Below are positions 46,599 through 56,215 of a stretch of DNA of 64,000 nt, one piece after another. The stretch comes from Halomonas rhizosphaerae (GTDB taxonomy: Bacteria > Pseudomonadota > Gammaproteobacteria > Pseudomonadales > Halomonadaceae): NCBI RefSeq assembly GCF_030010555.1, contig NZ_JASCQP010000024.1, forward strand, positions 1 to 64,000. The letters are read 5' to 3'. How positions within the stretch are numbered: the stretch's first letter is position 1; the number at the start of each line of letters is the position of its first letter. A program made the position numbers and the translations under genes. The notes beneath the pieces are model-generated. The model saw only the letters and a program-made list of their open reading frames with translations. It did not search any database and was not told where the DNA came from.

Positions 46599-47987
46599 AT
46601 GCCCTACCTGACGTCTGCCGTGCTCGGCGCGGCGCTGCTCTGCTTTGCCTTCCTGGGCCTCAGGGCCCGCCGGGCCGATGGCCCCCTCGACGACTATGTT
46701 ACCGCGCGCAACTCCCAGGGGGCCCAGTCGCTGGGCCTCTCCTTCCTGGCCTCCGGGATGGGGGCCTGGATCCTCTTCGCGCCCCCCGAGATCGGGGCCT
46801 TCGTCGGCCCGATGGCGCTGGCCGGTTATGCCATCGGCTCGGCGCTGCCGTTCATCGTGCTCGGGCTCTACGGCCCGGCGATCCGCCGCCACCTGCCGGA
46901 GGGGCGCAGCATCGGCGAGTTCGCCGAGGCCTGCTATGGCGTCGGGGTGCGGCGCTGGGTGTCGCTGGTCTCAGTCCTCTACATGGCCTGCTTCCTGGCC
47001 GCGGAGTTGACGGCCATCGGTGCCATCACCGCACTGCTCTCCGACGTGCCGCCGGCGCTGGTGGTCATCGGCGTGGCGGTCTCCACGCTGCTCTACACGG
47101 CGGTGGGCGGCCTGCGGGCGAGCCTGGCCACCGACCGCTGGCAGGCCTGGCTGCTGATCGCGCTGCTGGCCCTGGTCGGTGGCGTGGCGCTGATGCGCAT
47201 GCCCGCGATGCAGGTGGACGCCGCGCTGCCGTCGATCCCCGCCGGCAGCGCGCTCGCCGTGGCGCTGACCCTGGTGATCGCGGTGACCGCGGCCAACCTC
47301 TTCCACCAGGGCTACTGGCAGCGGGTGTGGGCGGCGCGCGACGACCGCGCCCTGGGCCGCGGGGCCTGGCTGGGCGGCGGCGTCACCGTGCTGGTGGTGA
47401 TGGTGGTGGGCGGCCTCGGCATGCTGGCCGCCATGGCCGGCGTGGCGCTGGGCGAGCCGCCGATCCCCTTCTTCGCGCTGCTCGCGGAGGCGCCGGGCTG
47501 GCTGGCCCTGCCGGCGCTGGTGCTGGCGGTCACCCTGGTCGCCTCCAGCGTGGATACCCTTCAGAACGGCCTCGCCTCGCTGGTGGTGGCGGGCTCCGGC
47601 CGGCGCGGGCTCTCCATCGGCGCGGCACGGCTGGTCACGGTGGCGCTGATGGTGCCGGTGGTGGTCGTGGCGCTGCAGGGGCTCTCGGTGCTGCGGCTGT
47701 TCCTGATCGCCGACCTGCTCTGTGCGGCCATCGTGGTGCCGGTGCTGCTGGGGCTCTGGTCGCGGATGAGCGCCACGGCCGCGGTGGCCGGCGGCGTGGC
47801 GGGCATGCTCGGCGCCATCCTGCCGGGCTGGGTCGCCCAGGGCAGCCCCGCGGCGGGCGTGCTGGCGGCGAGCTTCCCCGGCAGCATCCCGACCCTGCCG
47901 CCGTTCCTGGGGGCGCTTCTCGCCTCCACCCTGGTCAGCCTGCTGATCGCGTGGCTCCGGCCGGCGGGGAAGGCGCGTCCGGCTTGA
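46599..47987 (+). CDS. Sodium/solute symporter (SSS) family, probable thiamine-precursor transporter
   Basis: A 462-aa protein with 12-13 predicted helices. SSS-family features are FLASGMGAWILFAPPEIGAF near helix 2, EFAEACYGVGVRRWV, YTAVGGLRASLATDRWQAW (the conserved loop) and NLFHQGYWQRVWAARDDRAL. Its translation is under a TPP riboswitch, so its substrate is likely thiamine, HMP or another thiamine precursor, which is inference from regulation. Dedicated thiamine transporters of the SSS type have been predicted in other genomes on the same basis. It begins 5 bases after the aptamer. Confidence 0.88.
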   Translation: MPYLTSAVLGAALLCFAFLGLRARRADGPLDDYVTARNSQGAQSLGLSFLASGMGAWILFAPPEIGAFVGPMALAGYAIGSALPFIVLGLYGPAIRRHLPEGRSIGEFAEACYGVGVRRWVSLVSVLYMACFLAAELTAIGAITALLSDVPPALVVIGVAVSTLLYTAVGGLRASLATDRWQAWLLIALLALVGGVALMRMPAMQVDAALPSIPAGSALAVALTLVIAVTAANLFHQGYWQRVWAARDDRALGRGAWLGGGVTVLVVMVVGGLGMLAAMAGVALGEPPIPFFALLAEAPGWLALPALVLAVTLVASSVDTLQNGLASLVVAGSGRRGLSIGAARLVTVALMVPVVVVALQGLSVLRLFLIADLLCAAIVVPVLLGLWSRMSATAAVAGGVAGMLGAILPGWVAQGSPAAGVLAASFPGSIPTLPPFLGALLASTLVSLLIAWLRPAGKARPA

Positions 47988-48055
47988 GACGTTGCCAGTT
48001 CGGCGGAGGGCGGCCACGCTGAGGGGGTCCATCCGTGTTCGCGAGGAATCGCGCC

Positions 48056-49636
48056 ATGCAGGTCTGCTCACCGGTGCGCCCCGGGGTGCTTCTCCTGCTC
48101 GGGCTGCTGGCGGGCTGTGCTGCCAGTCCCGACTGGCGCTCGGATGTTGTCGACCGCGACCCGCGGGACGCCCGCTGCCTGGAGCGGCTGGCCGCCTTCG
48201 ATGCGGCGGTGGCAGAGGCCGGGGTGACCGATGCCGGGGCGGCCCGGGTGGCCGGCTTCCCCTACCTGCGTACCGACCGTCTGCTCGCGAGCCTGGGTGA
48301 CGAACTGGACACCGACGCGGCCTTCGCCGACTGGGTGACCCGGATGCGCGGGCTGGATGCCGAGGCGCGCGCCATCGAGGCCGCTAACCTGCCGGCTGCC
48401 GGACGGGACCCGCTGCCGACCCGCCCCGGCGCCGAGCCGGCCGAGGCCGTCCATGCCTGCGCAGAGCGCCTGATGCAGCGTGAGCTGCTGGCCGGGGTGG
48501 GAAGCGGGCCGGCCCGCGAGCGGTTGCGGGCGGCGGTCGAGGCTCCCGACCACTACCGGACCTGGCGCCGGGCGCTGGGGCTCTATCCCCTGACCCGCCT
48601 CGGCCTGGCCATCGGCTACAACCGCTGGAAGGCAGGCCACCTGGACACCTTCGAGGCCTCCTTCGCGACGATGCCGGCCGAGGCTCCCCTGGTCCGCTAT
48701 GCGCCGCCCAGCGGCCAGCCTCGGGATGCCGACGCCGCCGCTCGGTGGCTTCGCGAGGCGCCGCGCAGCCCGCTCGGCTTCGTCGAGCTCGAGCGCGAGG
48801 CGCTACTGCGCCTGGCGGCGTACCATGCCCCGGTGTTTCTCGTCGAGACCCGGAGTCACGACGACCGTTTCGGCGCCCCTTACTGGTTCGCCGGCCCCGA
48901 AGGACCGCTACCGCGGGTGGACACCACCCGTCCGGTGGCCGACGTGCGGCTGAGCCATACCCGCTTCGAGGGCGAGCTGTTGCCGCAGCTGGTCTATATC
49001 CTGTGGTTCCCGGCTCGCTCCAGGCAGGGCGCGCTGGACCTGCTCGGCGGGCGCCTCGACGGCCTGGTGTGGCGGATCACCCTCGACGAGCGGGGGCGGC
49101 CGTTGATCCACGACAGCATCCATCCCTGTGGCTGCTACCACCTCTTCTTTCCCGTGCCGCCCCTCGAGCGTGTCGAGGTGGCCGCGGACGCGGACCTGCG
49201 CGAGGCGCCGCTGACGCCCAGCGAGGCACCACGCCTGGTGGCGGGACAGCGGCTGGCGGTGCGCCTCGCCGCGGTCAGCCATTATGTGGAGAACCTCGGC
49301 CTTGCGGATTCCCACATCGGCGTGGCCGAGACGCGCCGCTACGCGCTCAAGGCGGCGTCGGCGCCACCCGACCATGGCCGGCGCTCCCTGGCGCTGCCCG
49401 GTGGCGGACGCCGCAGCCTCTATGGCCCCGATGGCCTGGTGCCGCATACCGAGCGCCTCGAGCGCTTCCTGCTGTGGCCATCGGGCATCCTGAGCCCCGG
49501 CGCCATGCGTCAGTGGGGGACCCATGCCACGGTTTTCGTCGGCCGGCGCCACTTCGACGACCCCCGGCTGTTCGAGGCAGCCTTCGAGCGGCCGGCCTCC
49601 GCTCTCGCAGCGACACGCCAAGATGCCGTACCCTGA
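48056..49636 (+). CDS. Predicted lipoprotein of unknown function
   Basis: 526 aa. The signal MQVCSPVRPGVLLLLGLL runs into the lipobox LLAGC, so it is probably lipidated at Cys and anchored to the outer membrane. The mature part has long conserved-looking blocks (RTWRRALGLYPLTRLGLAIG, LVYILWFPARSRQGALDLLG, GLVWRITLDERGRPLIHDSI, HPCGCYHLFFPVPPLE, GTHATVFVGRRHFDDPRLFE), but I do not recognise a named domain. GAGGA precedes the ATG at 48056; a GTG at 48035 is also in frame. It lies just downstream of the symporter (69 bases) and upstream of ilvD. Confidence 0.65.
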   Translation: MQVCSPVRPGVLLLLGLLAGCAASPDWRSDVVDRDPRDARCLERLAAFDAAVAEAGVTDAGAARVAGFPYLRTDRLLASLGDELDTDAAFADWVTRMRGLDAEARAIEAANLPAAGRDPLPTRPGAEPAEAVHACAERLMQRELLAGVGSGPARERLRAAVEAPDHYRTWRRALGLYPLTRLGLAIGYNRWKAGHLDTFEASFATMPAEAPLVRYAPPSGQPRDADAAARWLREAPRSPLGFVELEREALLRLAAYHAPVFLVETRSHDDRFGAPYWFAGPEGPLPRVDTTRPVADVRLSHTRFEGELLPQLVYILWFPARSRQGALDLLGGRLDGLVWRITLDERGRPLIHDSIHPCGCYHLFFPVPPLERVEVAADADLREAPLTPSEAPRLVAGQRLAVRLAAVSHYVENLGLADSHIGVAETRRYALKAASAPPDHGRRSLALPGGGRRSLYGPDGLVPHTERLERFLLWPSGILSPGAMRQWGTHATVFVGRRHFDDPRLFEAAFERPASALAATRQDAVP

Positions 49637-49684
49637 CGACCACCCTCGGGGGGAACCCCCGACACCGCAAGAGGACGCCCGACC

Positions 49685-51373
49685 ATGAGTGACACACCTG
49701 ACGATCGCCGCCGCCGCCATTCCGCCGAGGTAGTGGACGGGGTCGGCAAGTCCGCCAGCCGCGCCATGCTGCGAGCGGTGGGCTTCACCGACGAGGACTT
49801 CGCCAAGCCCCAGGTGGGCATCGCCTCCACCTGGAGCAACCTCACGCCCTGCAACAGCCATATCGACGAGCTGGCCCGCCGGGCCAGCGACGGGGCCGAC
49901 GGGGCCGGCGGCAAGGGGGTGATCTTCAACACCATCACCATCTCCGATGGCATCGCCAACGGCACCGAGGGCATGAAGTACTCGCTGGTGTCGCGGGAGG
50001 TGATCGCCGACTCCATCGAGACGGTGGCCGGCTGCGAGGGCTTCGACGGCCTGGTGGCCATCGGCGGCTGCGACAAGAACATGCCGGGCTGCCTGATGGG
50101 GCTGGCGCGGCTCGACCGGCCGAGCGTCTTCGTCTACGGCGGGACCATCCTGCCGGGCACCGGGCATACCGACATCGTCTCGGTGTTCGAGGCCATGGGC
50201 GCCTACAGCCGCGGCGACATGGACCTGATCGAGGTGAAGCAGATCGAGGAGACGGCCATCCCCGGCCCCGGCTCCTGCGGCGGCATGTACACCGCCAACA
50301 CCATGGCCTCGGCCATCGAGGCACTGGGCATGAGCCTGCCCGGCAGCTCGGCGCAGAATGCGGTGTCACGCGAGAAACGCGCCGACTGCGAGGCAGCCGG
50401 CGCGGCGGTGCTCGAGCTGCTCGAGCGCGACATCAAGCCCTCCGACATCATGACCCGCCAGGCCTTCGAGAACGCCATCACTGTGGTGATCGCCCTGGGT
50501 GGTTCCACCAACGCGGTGCTGCACCTGATCGCCATGGCCAGCACCATCGGGGTGGAGCTGTCGCTCGCCGACTTCACCGAGATCGGCCGGCGCGTGCCGG
50601 TGGTCGCCGACCTGCGCCCCAGCGGCCACTACATGATGAGCGAGCTGGTGGCGATCGGCGGCATCCAGCCGCTGATGAAGACCCTGCTCGACGCCGGCCT
50701 GCTGCACGGCGATTGCCTGACGGTGACCGGTCGCACGCTGGCCGAGAACCTGGCCGATGTCGCCCCCTATCCCGATGACCAGCAGATCATCGCGCCGCTG
50801 GATCGCCCGGTGAAGGCCGAGAGTCACCTGCGCATCCTGCACGGCAACCTGGCGCCGGAAGGGGCGGTGGCCAAGATCACCGGCAAGGAGGGCACGCGCT
50901 TCTCCGGCTCGGCGCGGGTGTTCGGCTCCGAGGAGGAGGCCCAGGCACGCATCAACGACGGCACCGTGGTGGCCGGCGACGTGGTGGTGATCCGCTACGA
51001 GGGGCCCAGGGGCGGGCCCGGCATGCGCGAGATGCTCACCCCGACCTCGGCGATCATGGGCCGGGGGCTGGGCAGCGAGGTGGCGTTGATCACCGACGGG
51101 CGCTTCTCCGGCGGCAGCCACGGCTTCGTGGTGGGCCACGTGACGCCCGAGGCCTTCGACGGCGGCCCCCTGGCGCTGGTGGAGGATGGCGACCTGATCA
51201 CCATCGACGCCGAGGCGGACACCATCGACGTCGACCTCTCCGACGAGGAGCTGATCCGCCGCCGCGCCGCCTGGCGCCAGCCGGCGCCGCGCTACACGCG
51301 CGGGGTGCTGTCGAAGTACGCGCGCACGGTGAGCTCGGCCTCCACCGGGGCGGTAACCGACCTGCCGGAGTAG
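49685..51373 (+). CDS. ilvD: Dihydroxy-acid dehydratase
   Basis: A 562-aa Fe-S dehydratase in valine and isoleucine synthesis. Cluster ligands and motifs: Cys in [12 protein letters not shown], Cys in [13 protein letters not shown], Cys in [14 protein letters not shown], and the C-terminal [31 protein letters not shown] and [17 protein letters not shown] segments are also in the IlvD/Edd family. [15 protein letters not shown] favours IlvD over the 6-phosphogluconate dehydratase Edd. Only one ilvD is visible; it is far from other branched-chain genes. Confidence 0.93.
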   Translation: MSDTPDDRRRRHSAEVVDGVGKSASRAMLRAVGFTDEDFAKPQVGIASTWSNLTPCNSHIDELARRASDGADGAGGKGVIFNTITISDGIANGTEGMKYSLVSREVIADSIETVAGCEGFDGLVAIGGCDKNMPGCLMGLARLDRPSVFVYGGTILPGTGHTDIVSVFEAMGAYSRGDMDLIEVKQIEETAIPGPGSCGGMYTANTMASAIEALGMSLPGSSAQNAVSREKRADCEAAGAAVLELLERDIKPSDIMTRQAFENAITVVIALGGSTNAVLHLIAMASTIGVELSLADFTEIGRRVPVVADLRPSGHYMMSELVAIGGIQPLMKTLLDAGLLHGDCLTVTGRTLAENLADVAPYPDDQQIIAPLDRPVKAESHLRILHGNLAPEGAVAKITGKEGTRFSGSARVFGSEEEAQARINDGTVVAGDVVVIRYEGPRGGPGMREMLTPTSAIMGRGLGSEVALITDGRFSGGSHGFVVGHVTPEAFDGGPLALVEDGDLITIDAEADTIDVDLSDEELIRRRAAWRQPAPRYTRGVLSKYARTVSSASTGAVTDLPE

Positions 51374-51539
51374 CCGGCAACCGCCTTCCCCCGCCTCCCG
51401 GCCGGCTGCCTGTATCGCCCGGCCGACGGGAGACGACCTGCTCCGCGGGCAAGCCATGCCTCCCCGCGGAGTCCCGTCCATCAGCGTGGTCATCCGCCCC
51501 GGTGACTCGCTGCGTTGCCCGGTGGCAAGGAGCTTCGTC

Positions 51540-52769
51540 ATGTCTGCCCCCGCCCTTGGCGTGCATTCCGAGACCGGCACCCTGAGGCAGGTGATCGTCT
51601 GCCGTCCCGGCCTGGCCCATCGGCGGCTGACGCCCTCCAACTGCGATGCCCTGCTGTTCGACGACGTCTTCTGGGTCAAGCAGGCCCAGAAGGATCATGA
51701 CGTCTTTGCCGGCGTGATGCGGGCCAGGGGCGTGGAGGTGCTCGACGTCAATGACCTGCTGGCCGAGACCCTCGATATCAAGGAAGCCCGCGCCTGGGTG
51801 CTGGACCACCGGATCACCTGGAACCACATCGGGGTGGGCATGGTGTCGGAGCTGCGCGCCTGGCTAGACGAGCTGCCGAGCGAGGCCCTGGCCGAGTTCC
51901 TGATCGGCGGGCTGGGGGTGAGGGACCTGCCGTTCGAGCCGGTGGGGCTGTTCGGCAACCATCTGGGGCATTCCGGTTTCGTGCTGCCGCCCCTGCCCAA
52001 CTTCCTGTTCACCCGCGACTGCAGCGCCTGGATTCATGGCGGCGTCACCCTCAATCCCATGCACTGGGCCGCCCGCCAGCCCGAAACCCTGGTGATGGCG
52101 GCCATCTATCGCTTTCACCCGGCCTTCGCCGGCCGGGTGAAGGTGCACTGGGGGGATCCCCTGGCCGACCACGGCCTCGCCACCCTCGAGGGCGGTGACA
52201 TCATGCCGGTGGGGAACGGCACGGTCCTGGTGGGCATGGGCGAGCGCTCCTCGCCCCAGGCCATCGGCCAGCTGGCGAAGGCACTGTTCGACGATGACAG
52301 CGTGACCCGGGTAGTGGCCTGCCAGCTCCCGAGGTCCCGCTCGGCCATGCACCTGGATACCGTCTTCACCTTCTGTGGCGGCAACGTGGTGACCGCCTTC
52401 AAGGAGGTCGCTGAGGCGGTGGTCTGCTATGACCTGCGCCCCGGCGAGGGTGACAGGCCCCTGGCGTTCCAGCGGGACCCGCGCCACCTGTTCGATCTGG
52501 TCGCAGACGTCCTGGGCTATCCGGCGCTGGAGGTGGTCCCCACCGGCGGCGACAGCCCGGAAGAACGGGAGCGCGAGCAGTGGAACGACGGCAACAACGT
52601 GCTGGCGTTGAGCCCCGGTGTCGTCGTCGGCTATGACCGCAACGATGACACCAATGCGGCGCTGGAGGCGGCGGGTATCGAGGTGCTGGCCATCCCCGGC
52701 GCCGAGCTGGGCCGAGGCCGCGGCGGCGGGCGCTGCATGAGCTGCCCGACCCGACGTGATCCTGTCTGA
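51540..52769 (+). CDS. arcA: Arginine deiminase
   Basis: A 409-aa enzyme that hydrolyses arginine to citrulline and ammonia, the first step of the arginine deiminase pathway. Family blocks are [60 protein letters not shown] and the C-terminal [14 protein letters not shown], where the first Cys is the nucleophile. AAGGAG precedes the ATG at 51540. The carbamate kinase gene follows after 77 bases, but there is no ornithine carbamoyltransferase gene in between. Confidence 0.95.
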   Translation: MSAPALGVHSETGTLRQVIVCRPGLAHRRLTPSNCDALLFDDVFWVKQAQKDHDVFAGVMRARGVEVLDVNDLLAETLDIKEARAWVLDHRITWNHIGVGMVSELRAWLDELPSEALAEFLIGGLGVRDLPFEPVGLFGNHLGHSGFVLPPLPNFLFTRDCSAWIHGGVTLNPMHWAARQPETLVMAAIYRFHPAFAGRVKVHWGDPLADHGLATLEGGDIMPVGNGTVLVGMGERSSPQAIGQLAKALFDDDSVTRVVACQLPRSRSAMHLDTVFTFCGGNVVTAFKEVAEAVVCYDLRPGEGDRPLAFQRDPRHLFDLVADVLGYPALEVVPTGGDSPEEREREQWNDGNNVLALSPGVVVGYDRNDDTNAALEAAGIEVLAIPGAELGRGRGGGRCMSCPTRRDPV

Positions 52770-52787
52770 CAGGGGAGGGGAAGCATC

Positions 52788-52856
52788 ATGGCATACGCTC
52801 TCGAGAGCCTTCAGCAGGATCCTCGTCGCGACCCGGGGAGGCTGACATGCTGGTAG
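52788..52856 (+). CDS. Possible 22-codon peptide between arcA and arcC
   Basis: An ATG at 52788 follows a strong AGGGGAGGGG and opens a 22-codon frame (MAYALESLQQDPRRDPGR to LTCW) ending at 52856, overlapping the start of arcC (52847). It could be a translated leader coupling arcC to upstream ribosomes, or a scar of a deleted arcB. No homology was recognised. Confidence 0.3.
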   Translation: MAYALESLQQDPRRDPGRLTCW

Positions 52857-53758
52857 TGGCGGCGTTGGGCGGCAATGCCCTCCTGAAGCGCGGGGAGCCG
52901 CTGACGGCAGCGGTGCAGCGGACGAACGTGCAGGTGGCGGTCCGCGCACTGGCCGACATCGTGCGTGCCGGGCACCGCCTGGTGATCACCCATGGCAACG
53001 GCCCCCAGGTGGGCCTGCTGGCGCTGCAGGCTGCCGCCTACCAGCCGGATGAGGCCTATCCGCTGGACCTGCTGGGGGCCGAGACGGAGGGCATGATCGG
53101 CTACATGATCGAGCAGGAGCTGGAGAACGCGCTCGACCATGATCGGCCGGTGGCCACCCTGCTGACCCAGGTGGTGGTGGATCCCCGGGATCCCGCCTTT
53201 GCCGCCCCCACCAAGTTCGTCGGGCCGGTCTACGAACGGGCCGAGGCCGAGCGTCGGGCGTCGGCGGCCGGCTGGCGCATCGCCCGGGATGGCGACAGGT
53301 GGCGCCGGGTCGTGCCGTCGCCGACGCCGCTGGAGATCCCGGACCTGCGGGTCTTGCAGCTGTTGCTCGCCCAGGGCGTGGTGGTGGTCTGCACCGGGGG
53401 CGGCGGGATCCCGGTGCTGCGCCGGGAGGATGGCAGCCTGATCGGCGTGGAGGCGGTCATCGACAAGGACGCCGCCAGCGCGCTGCTGGCTCGCCAGCTG
53501 GGCGCCGACGCCCTGCTGCTGCTGACCGATGTGGAGGCGGTGTACCAGGATTACGGGACCGATGCCGCGGCACCGGTTCACGAACTGACGGTTGCCCAGG
53601 CCCGCGAGATGGACCTGCCTGCCGGTTCCATGGGGCCGAAGCTGGCGGCCGCCTGTGACTTTGCCGAAACCGGCGGTATCAGCGGCATCGGCCGGCTGGT
53701 CGATGCCGTCTCCATCCTCGAGGGAAGGGCGGGGACACGGGTGTCCGCCGACGCATAG
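52847..53758 (+). CDS. arcC: Carbamate kinase
   Basis: A 303-aa enzyme of the amino-acid kinase fold: carbamoyl phosphate + ADP to ATP, ammonia and CO2. Motifs are VAALGGNALLKRGEPLTA at the start, ITHGNGPQVGLLALQ, VVVCTGGGGIPVLRREDGSL, EAVIDKDAASALLARQL and LLLLTDVEAVYQDYG. GGGGAGG precedes the ATG. With arcA it gives the ATP-producing ends of the pathway, so the carbamoyl phosphate must come from an ornithine carbamoyltransferase encoded elsewhere. Confidence 0.95.
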   Translation: MLVVAALGGNALLKRGEPLTAAVQRTNVQVAVRALADIVRAGHRLVITHGNGPQVGLLALQAAAYQPDEAYPLDLLGAETEGMIGYMIEQELENALDHDRPVATLLTQVVVDPRDPAFAAPTKFVGPVYERAEAERRASAAGWRIARDGDRWRRVVPSPTPLEIPDLRVLQLLLAQGVVVVCTGGGGIPVLRREDGSLIGVEAVIDKDAASALLARQLGADALLLLTDVEAVYQDYGTDAAAPVHELTVAQAREMDLPAGSMGPKLAAACDFAETGGISGIGRLVDAVSILEGRAGTRVSADA

Positions 53759-53792
53759 GCCGCGCAGGTCCTGAACCCCCGGCGCAGGGCCC

Positions 53793-55154
53793 TCAATGGG
53801 CGCAGGTGCGAAAACCGGCGAGGATGTCCTGGCGGTCCGGTGTGAAGAAGTTGCGGTAGCTGTTATGGGCCAGCCGCGAGCGGGTGGCCCAGGCGCCGCC
53901 GCGCAGCACGTAGCGCCCCTCCCGGAACCAGGGGGCCGAGTAGTCGCGGTAGAGCTCGGGCTCGAAACCCGGGAAGGGGGCGAAGGGCGAGGCCGTCCAC
54001 TCCCAGACGTTGCCCAGCATCTGGCGACAGCCGAAGGCGCTGTCGCCCTCGGGCAGCGCCGCCACGTCAAGCCGGCCCAGGCGCCAGCCGTCCAGGTTGG
54101 CCCAGCCGGCATCCGGCGGCGCGTCGCCCCAGGGGAAGCGTCGCTTGCCGGGGGCGAGCGAGCCCCCGTCCGCGGACGGCGAACGGCTCGCGGCGACCTC
54201 CCATTCGGCCTCGCTCGGCAGGCGCCGGCCGGCCCAGCGGCACCAGGCCTCGGCCTCGTGCCAGCTGACGTGCACGACCGGCTGGTGGGGAGCCAGCGGC
54301 AGCCAGCGGTCGAAGCAGCGCTCCTCCCAGTGGCCATTGGCGTCACGGCGCCAGTAGATCGGCCCCTGCAGCGCCTGGTGCTCGCGCCACTGCCAGCCGG
54401 CCTCGCTCCACAGCTCGCGGCGCGCGTAGCCGCCGTCCTCGACGAAGGCGGCGAACTCGCCATTGGTGACCGGCGCCCGGGCGATCGAGAAGGGCGCCAC
54501 CTCGACCTCCAGGGGCGGCTTCTCGTTGTCGAAGCGGAAGGGCACGGCCTGGTCGGAGCCCAGCCGGTGGCGCCCGCCGGGGATGACGACGTCGCCGGGC
54601 AGCCCGCCGGCGGGGCCTTCTTCCGGGTGCTCTTCCGGAGCCTGGCCAGGAACGGGCGTGCCCAGGTCCGGGGCCGGGTCGCCGAGGGTCTGGCGGGTAT
54701 AGAGGAAGGCCTCGCCGTGCATGTCCTCGTGCAGGGTGGTGAGCTGGTATACATAGCTCTGGGCGGCGCTGGCCTCGCCATCGGGCAGGCGCTCGAGCAT
54801 CGCCTGCTGCACCCGCGAGAGGTAGTCCAGGGTCTCGTCGCGGGAGGGCAGCGGTAGCGCCCAACGGTCGTCGTGGGCGATGCTGCTCGAATCGAACAAC
54901 CGGTCGGCGTCGGCGAGCTGGTAGTCGGGCAGGCCATAGAGGCCGCGCAGGGCGAAATGGTCGTGGAAGAACCCCAGGTGGCCGAGCTCCCACAGCGGCG
55001 GGTTGACGATCGCCAGGCGCGGGCCCAACTCGCGGGCCTCGAGGGTATCGCGCATCAGTGCCAGGCTGCGCGTGCGGGCATCGATGAGCATCTCCGCCAG
55101 CTCATCGGCGCCCCGGGGTGGCGTCGGTGGTGTACCGAGTGTTGTGGATGGCAT
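53793..55154 (-). CDS. senA: SenA-type selenoneine synthase (EgtB-like, non-heme iron)
   Basis: A 453-aa two-domain protein. Residues of about 15-160 form a DinB-like domain with iron ligands H59 (WELGHLGFF), H142 and H146 in the HxxxHxE motif TLHEDMHGEA. Residues of about 185-450 are a formylglycine-generating/sulfatase-modifying fold with VVHVSWHEAEAWCRWAGRRL, GNVWEWTASPF and RGGAWATRS. EgtB joins cysteine to hercynine; SenA joins a selenosugar to hercynine by the same chemistry. SenA is favoured because the divergent neighbour is a senB-type glycosyltransferase and a selenophosphate synthetase follows. A linker of about 25 residues (159-185, Pro/Glu-rich) is unusual. Start could be at 55154 or at an internal ATG at 55091. 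Confidence 0.88.
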   Translation of the reverse strand: MPSTTLGTPPTPPRGADELAEMLIDARTRSLALMRDTLEARELGPRLAIVNPPLWELGHLGFFHDHFALRGLYGLPDYQLADADRLFDSSSIAHDDRWALPLPSRDETLDYLSRVQQAMLERLPDGEASAAQSYVYQLTTLHEDMHGEAFLYTRQTLGDPAPDLGTPVPGQAPEEHPEEGPAGGLPGDVVIPGGRHRLGSDQAVPFRFDNEKPPLEVEVAPFSIARAPVTNGEFAAFVEDGGYARRELWSEAGWQWREHQALQGPIYWRRDANGHWEERCFDRWLPLAPHQPVVHVSWHEAEAWCRWAGRRLPSEAEWEVAASRSPSADGGSLAPGKRRFPWGDAPPDAGWANLDGWRLGRLDVAALPEGDSAFGCRQMLGNVWEWTASPFAPFPGFEPELYRDYSAPWFREGRYVLRGGAWATRSRLAHNSYRNFFTPDRQDILAGFRTCAH

Positions 55155-55177
55155 CTCGACCTCTTCAAGGAGACAGC

Positions 55178-56173
55178 ATGGGATTGAAGGTAGCCCTGAT
55201 CACCCCGGCGGGTCGAGGGTCACGCGCCGGCAACCGCGCCACGGCGACCCGCTGGGCGGGCCTGCTGCGAGCGCTGGGCTGCCGGGTGAGGGTTGTTGGC
55301 CCCGAGGACGACACGGGCCAGTGGCACATCGCCGGCCGGCCGCCCGACCTGGTGATGGCGCTGCATGCCTGGCGCAGCCATGCGGCCATCCTCGCCTGTC
55401 GCGATGCCTTCCCGGGCTGCCCGCGGGTGGTGGTGCTGACGGGCACGGACGTCTATCGCTTCCAGTACAGCCATCCCGAGGTGTTCCAGGAGAGCCTGGC
55501 CGCCGCGGATGCCCTGGTCGGCCTGCATGACTGCCTGGCCGAGGACCTTCCCTCGGGTTTCCTGTCACGGCTGCAGGTCGTCCACCAGTCGGCGCTGCCC
55601 CTGCCGCCGCGTGCCCCGCCGCCGGGGCGCCGGCACCTGGACGTGCTGGTGGCGGGCCACCTGCGCGAGGAGAAGGACCCGCTGCGTGCCGCCCTGGCGG
55701 TGCGCGAGTTGCCGGCGGCGTCGCGCCTGAGGATCATCCAGCTGGGCGGCGCCCTGGATGATGCCTGGGCACGGGCGGCACGTGACGAGATGGCGGGCAA
55801 TCCCCGCTACCGCTGGCTGGGTGACCAGACCCGCTGGCGGGTGCGCCAGTGGATGGCGAGGGCCCGGCTGATGGTGATCAGCTCGCACATGGAAGGGGGC
55901 GCCAACGTGGTCAGCGAGGCCTGCGTGGCGGGCCTGCCGGTGCTGGCCTCCGACATCCCGGGCAACCGCGGCCTGCTGGGCGACGACTATGCCGGCTATT
56001 TTCCGGTGGCCGATACCGCGGCGCTGCGCGACCGGCTGCGCCGCGCCGAGGCGGAGCCGGCCTTCGTCGACCGGCTGCGCCGGCAGGTTCTGGCGCGCGC
56101 GCCCCTGTTCCGGCCCGAGGCCGAGCGCGAGGGGCTGGCGCGGGTCATCGCTGCCTGTGGCCTGATCCCCTGA
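55178..56173 (+). CDS. senB: SenB-type selenosugar synthase (TIGR04348 glycosyltransferase)
   Basis: A 331-aa GT-B-fold glycosyltransferase. It begins VALITPAGRGSRAGNRATAT, the hallmark of family TIGR04348, whose member SenB uses UDP-sugars and selenophosphate to make a selenosugar. The C-terminal half has HLREEKDPLR (161-170) and the nucleotide-sugar motif EGGANVVSEACVAGLPVLAS (239-258). AAGGAG sits 6 bases before the ATG at 55178. The gene is divergent from senA with only 23 bases between start codons, and convergent with the selD fusion gene (42 bases between stops). Confidence 0.88.
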   Translation: MGLKVALITPAGRGSRAGNRATATRWAGLLRALGCRVRVVGPEDDTGQWHIAGRPPDLVMALHAWRSHAAILACRDAFPGCPRVVVLTGTDVYRFQYSHPEVFQESLAAADALVGLHDCLAEDLPSGFLSRLQVVHQSALPLPPRAPPPGRRHLDVLVAGHLREEKDPLRAALAVRELPAASRLRIIQLGGALDDAWARAARDEMAGNPRYRWLGDQTRWRVRQWMARARLMVISSHMEGGANVVSEACVAGLPVLASDIPGNRGLLGDDYAGYFPVADTAALRDRLRRAEAEPAFVDRLRRQVLARAPLFRPEAEREGLARVIAACGLIP

Positions 56174-56215
56174 TACCGTCCCGCCCCGGCAGTCTCCGCA
56201 CGCTATCTTCGGCCC

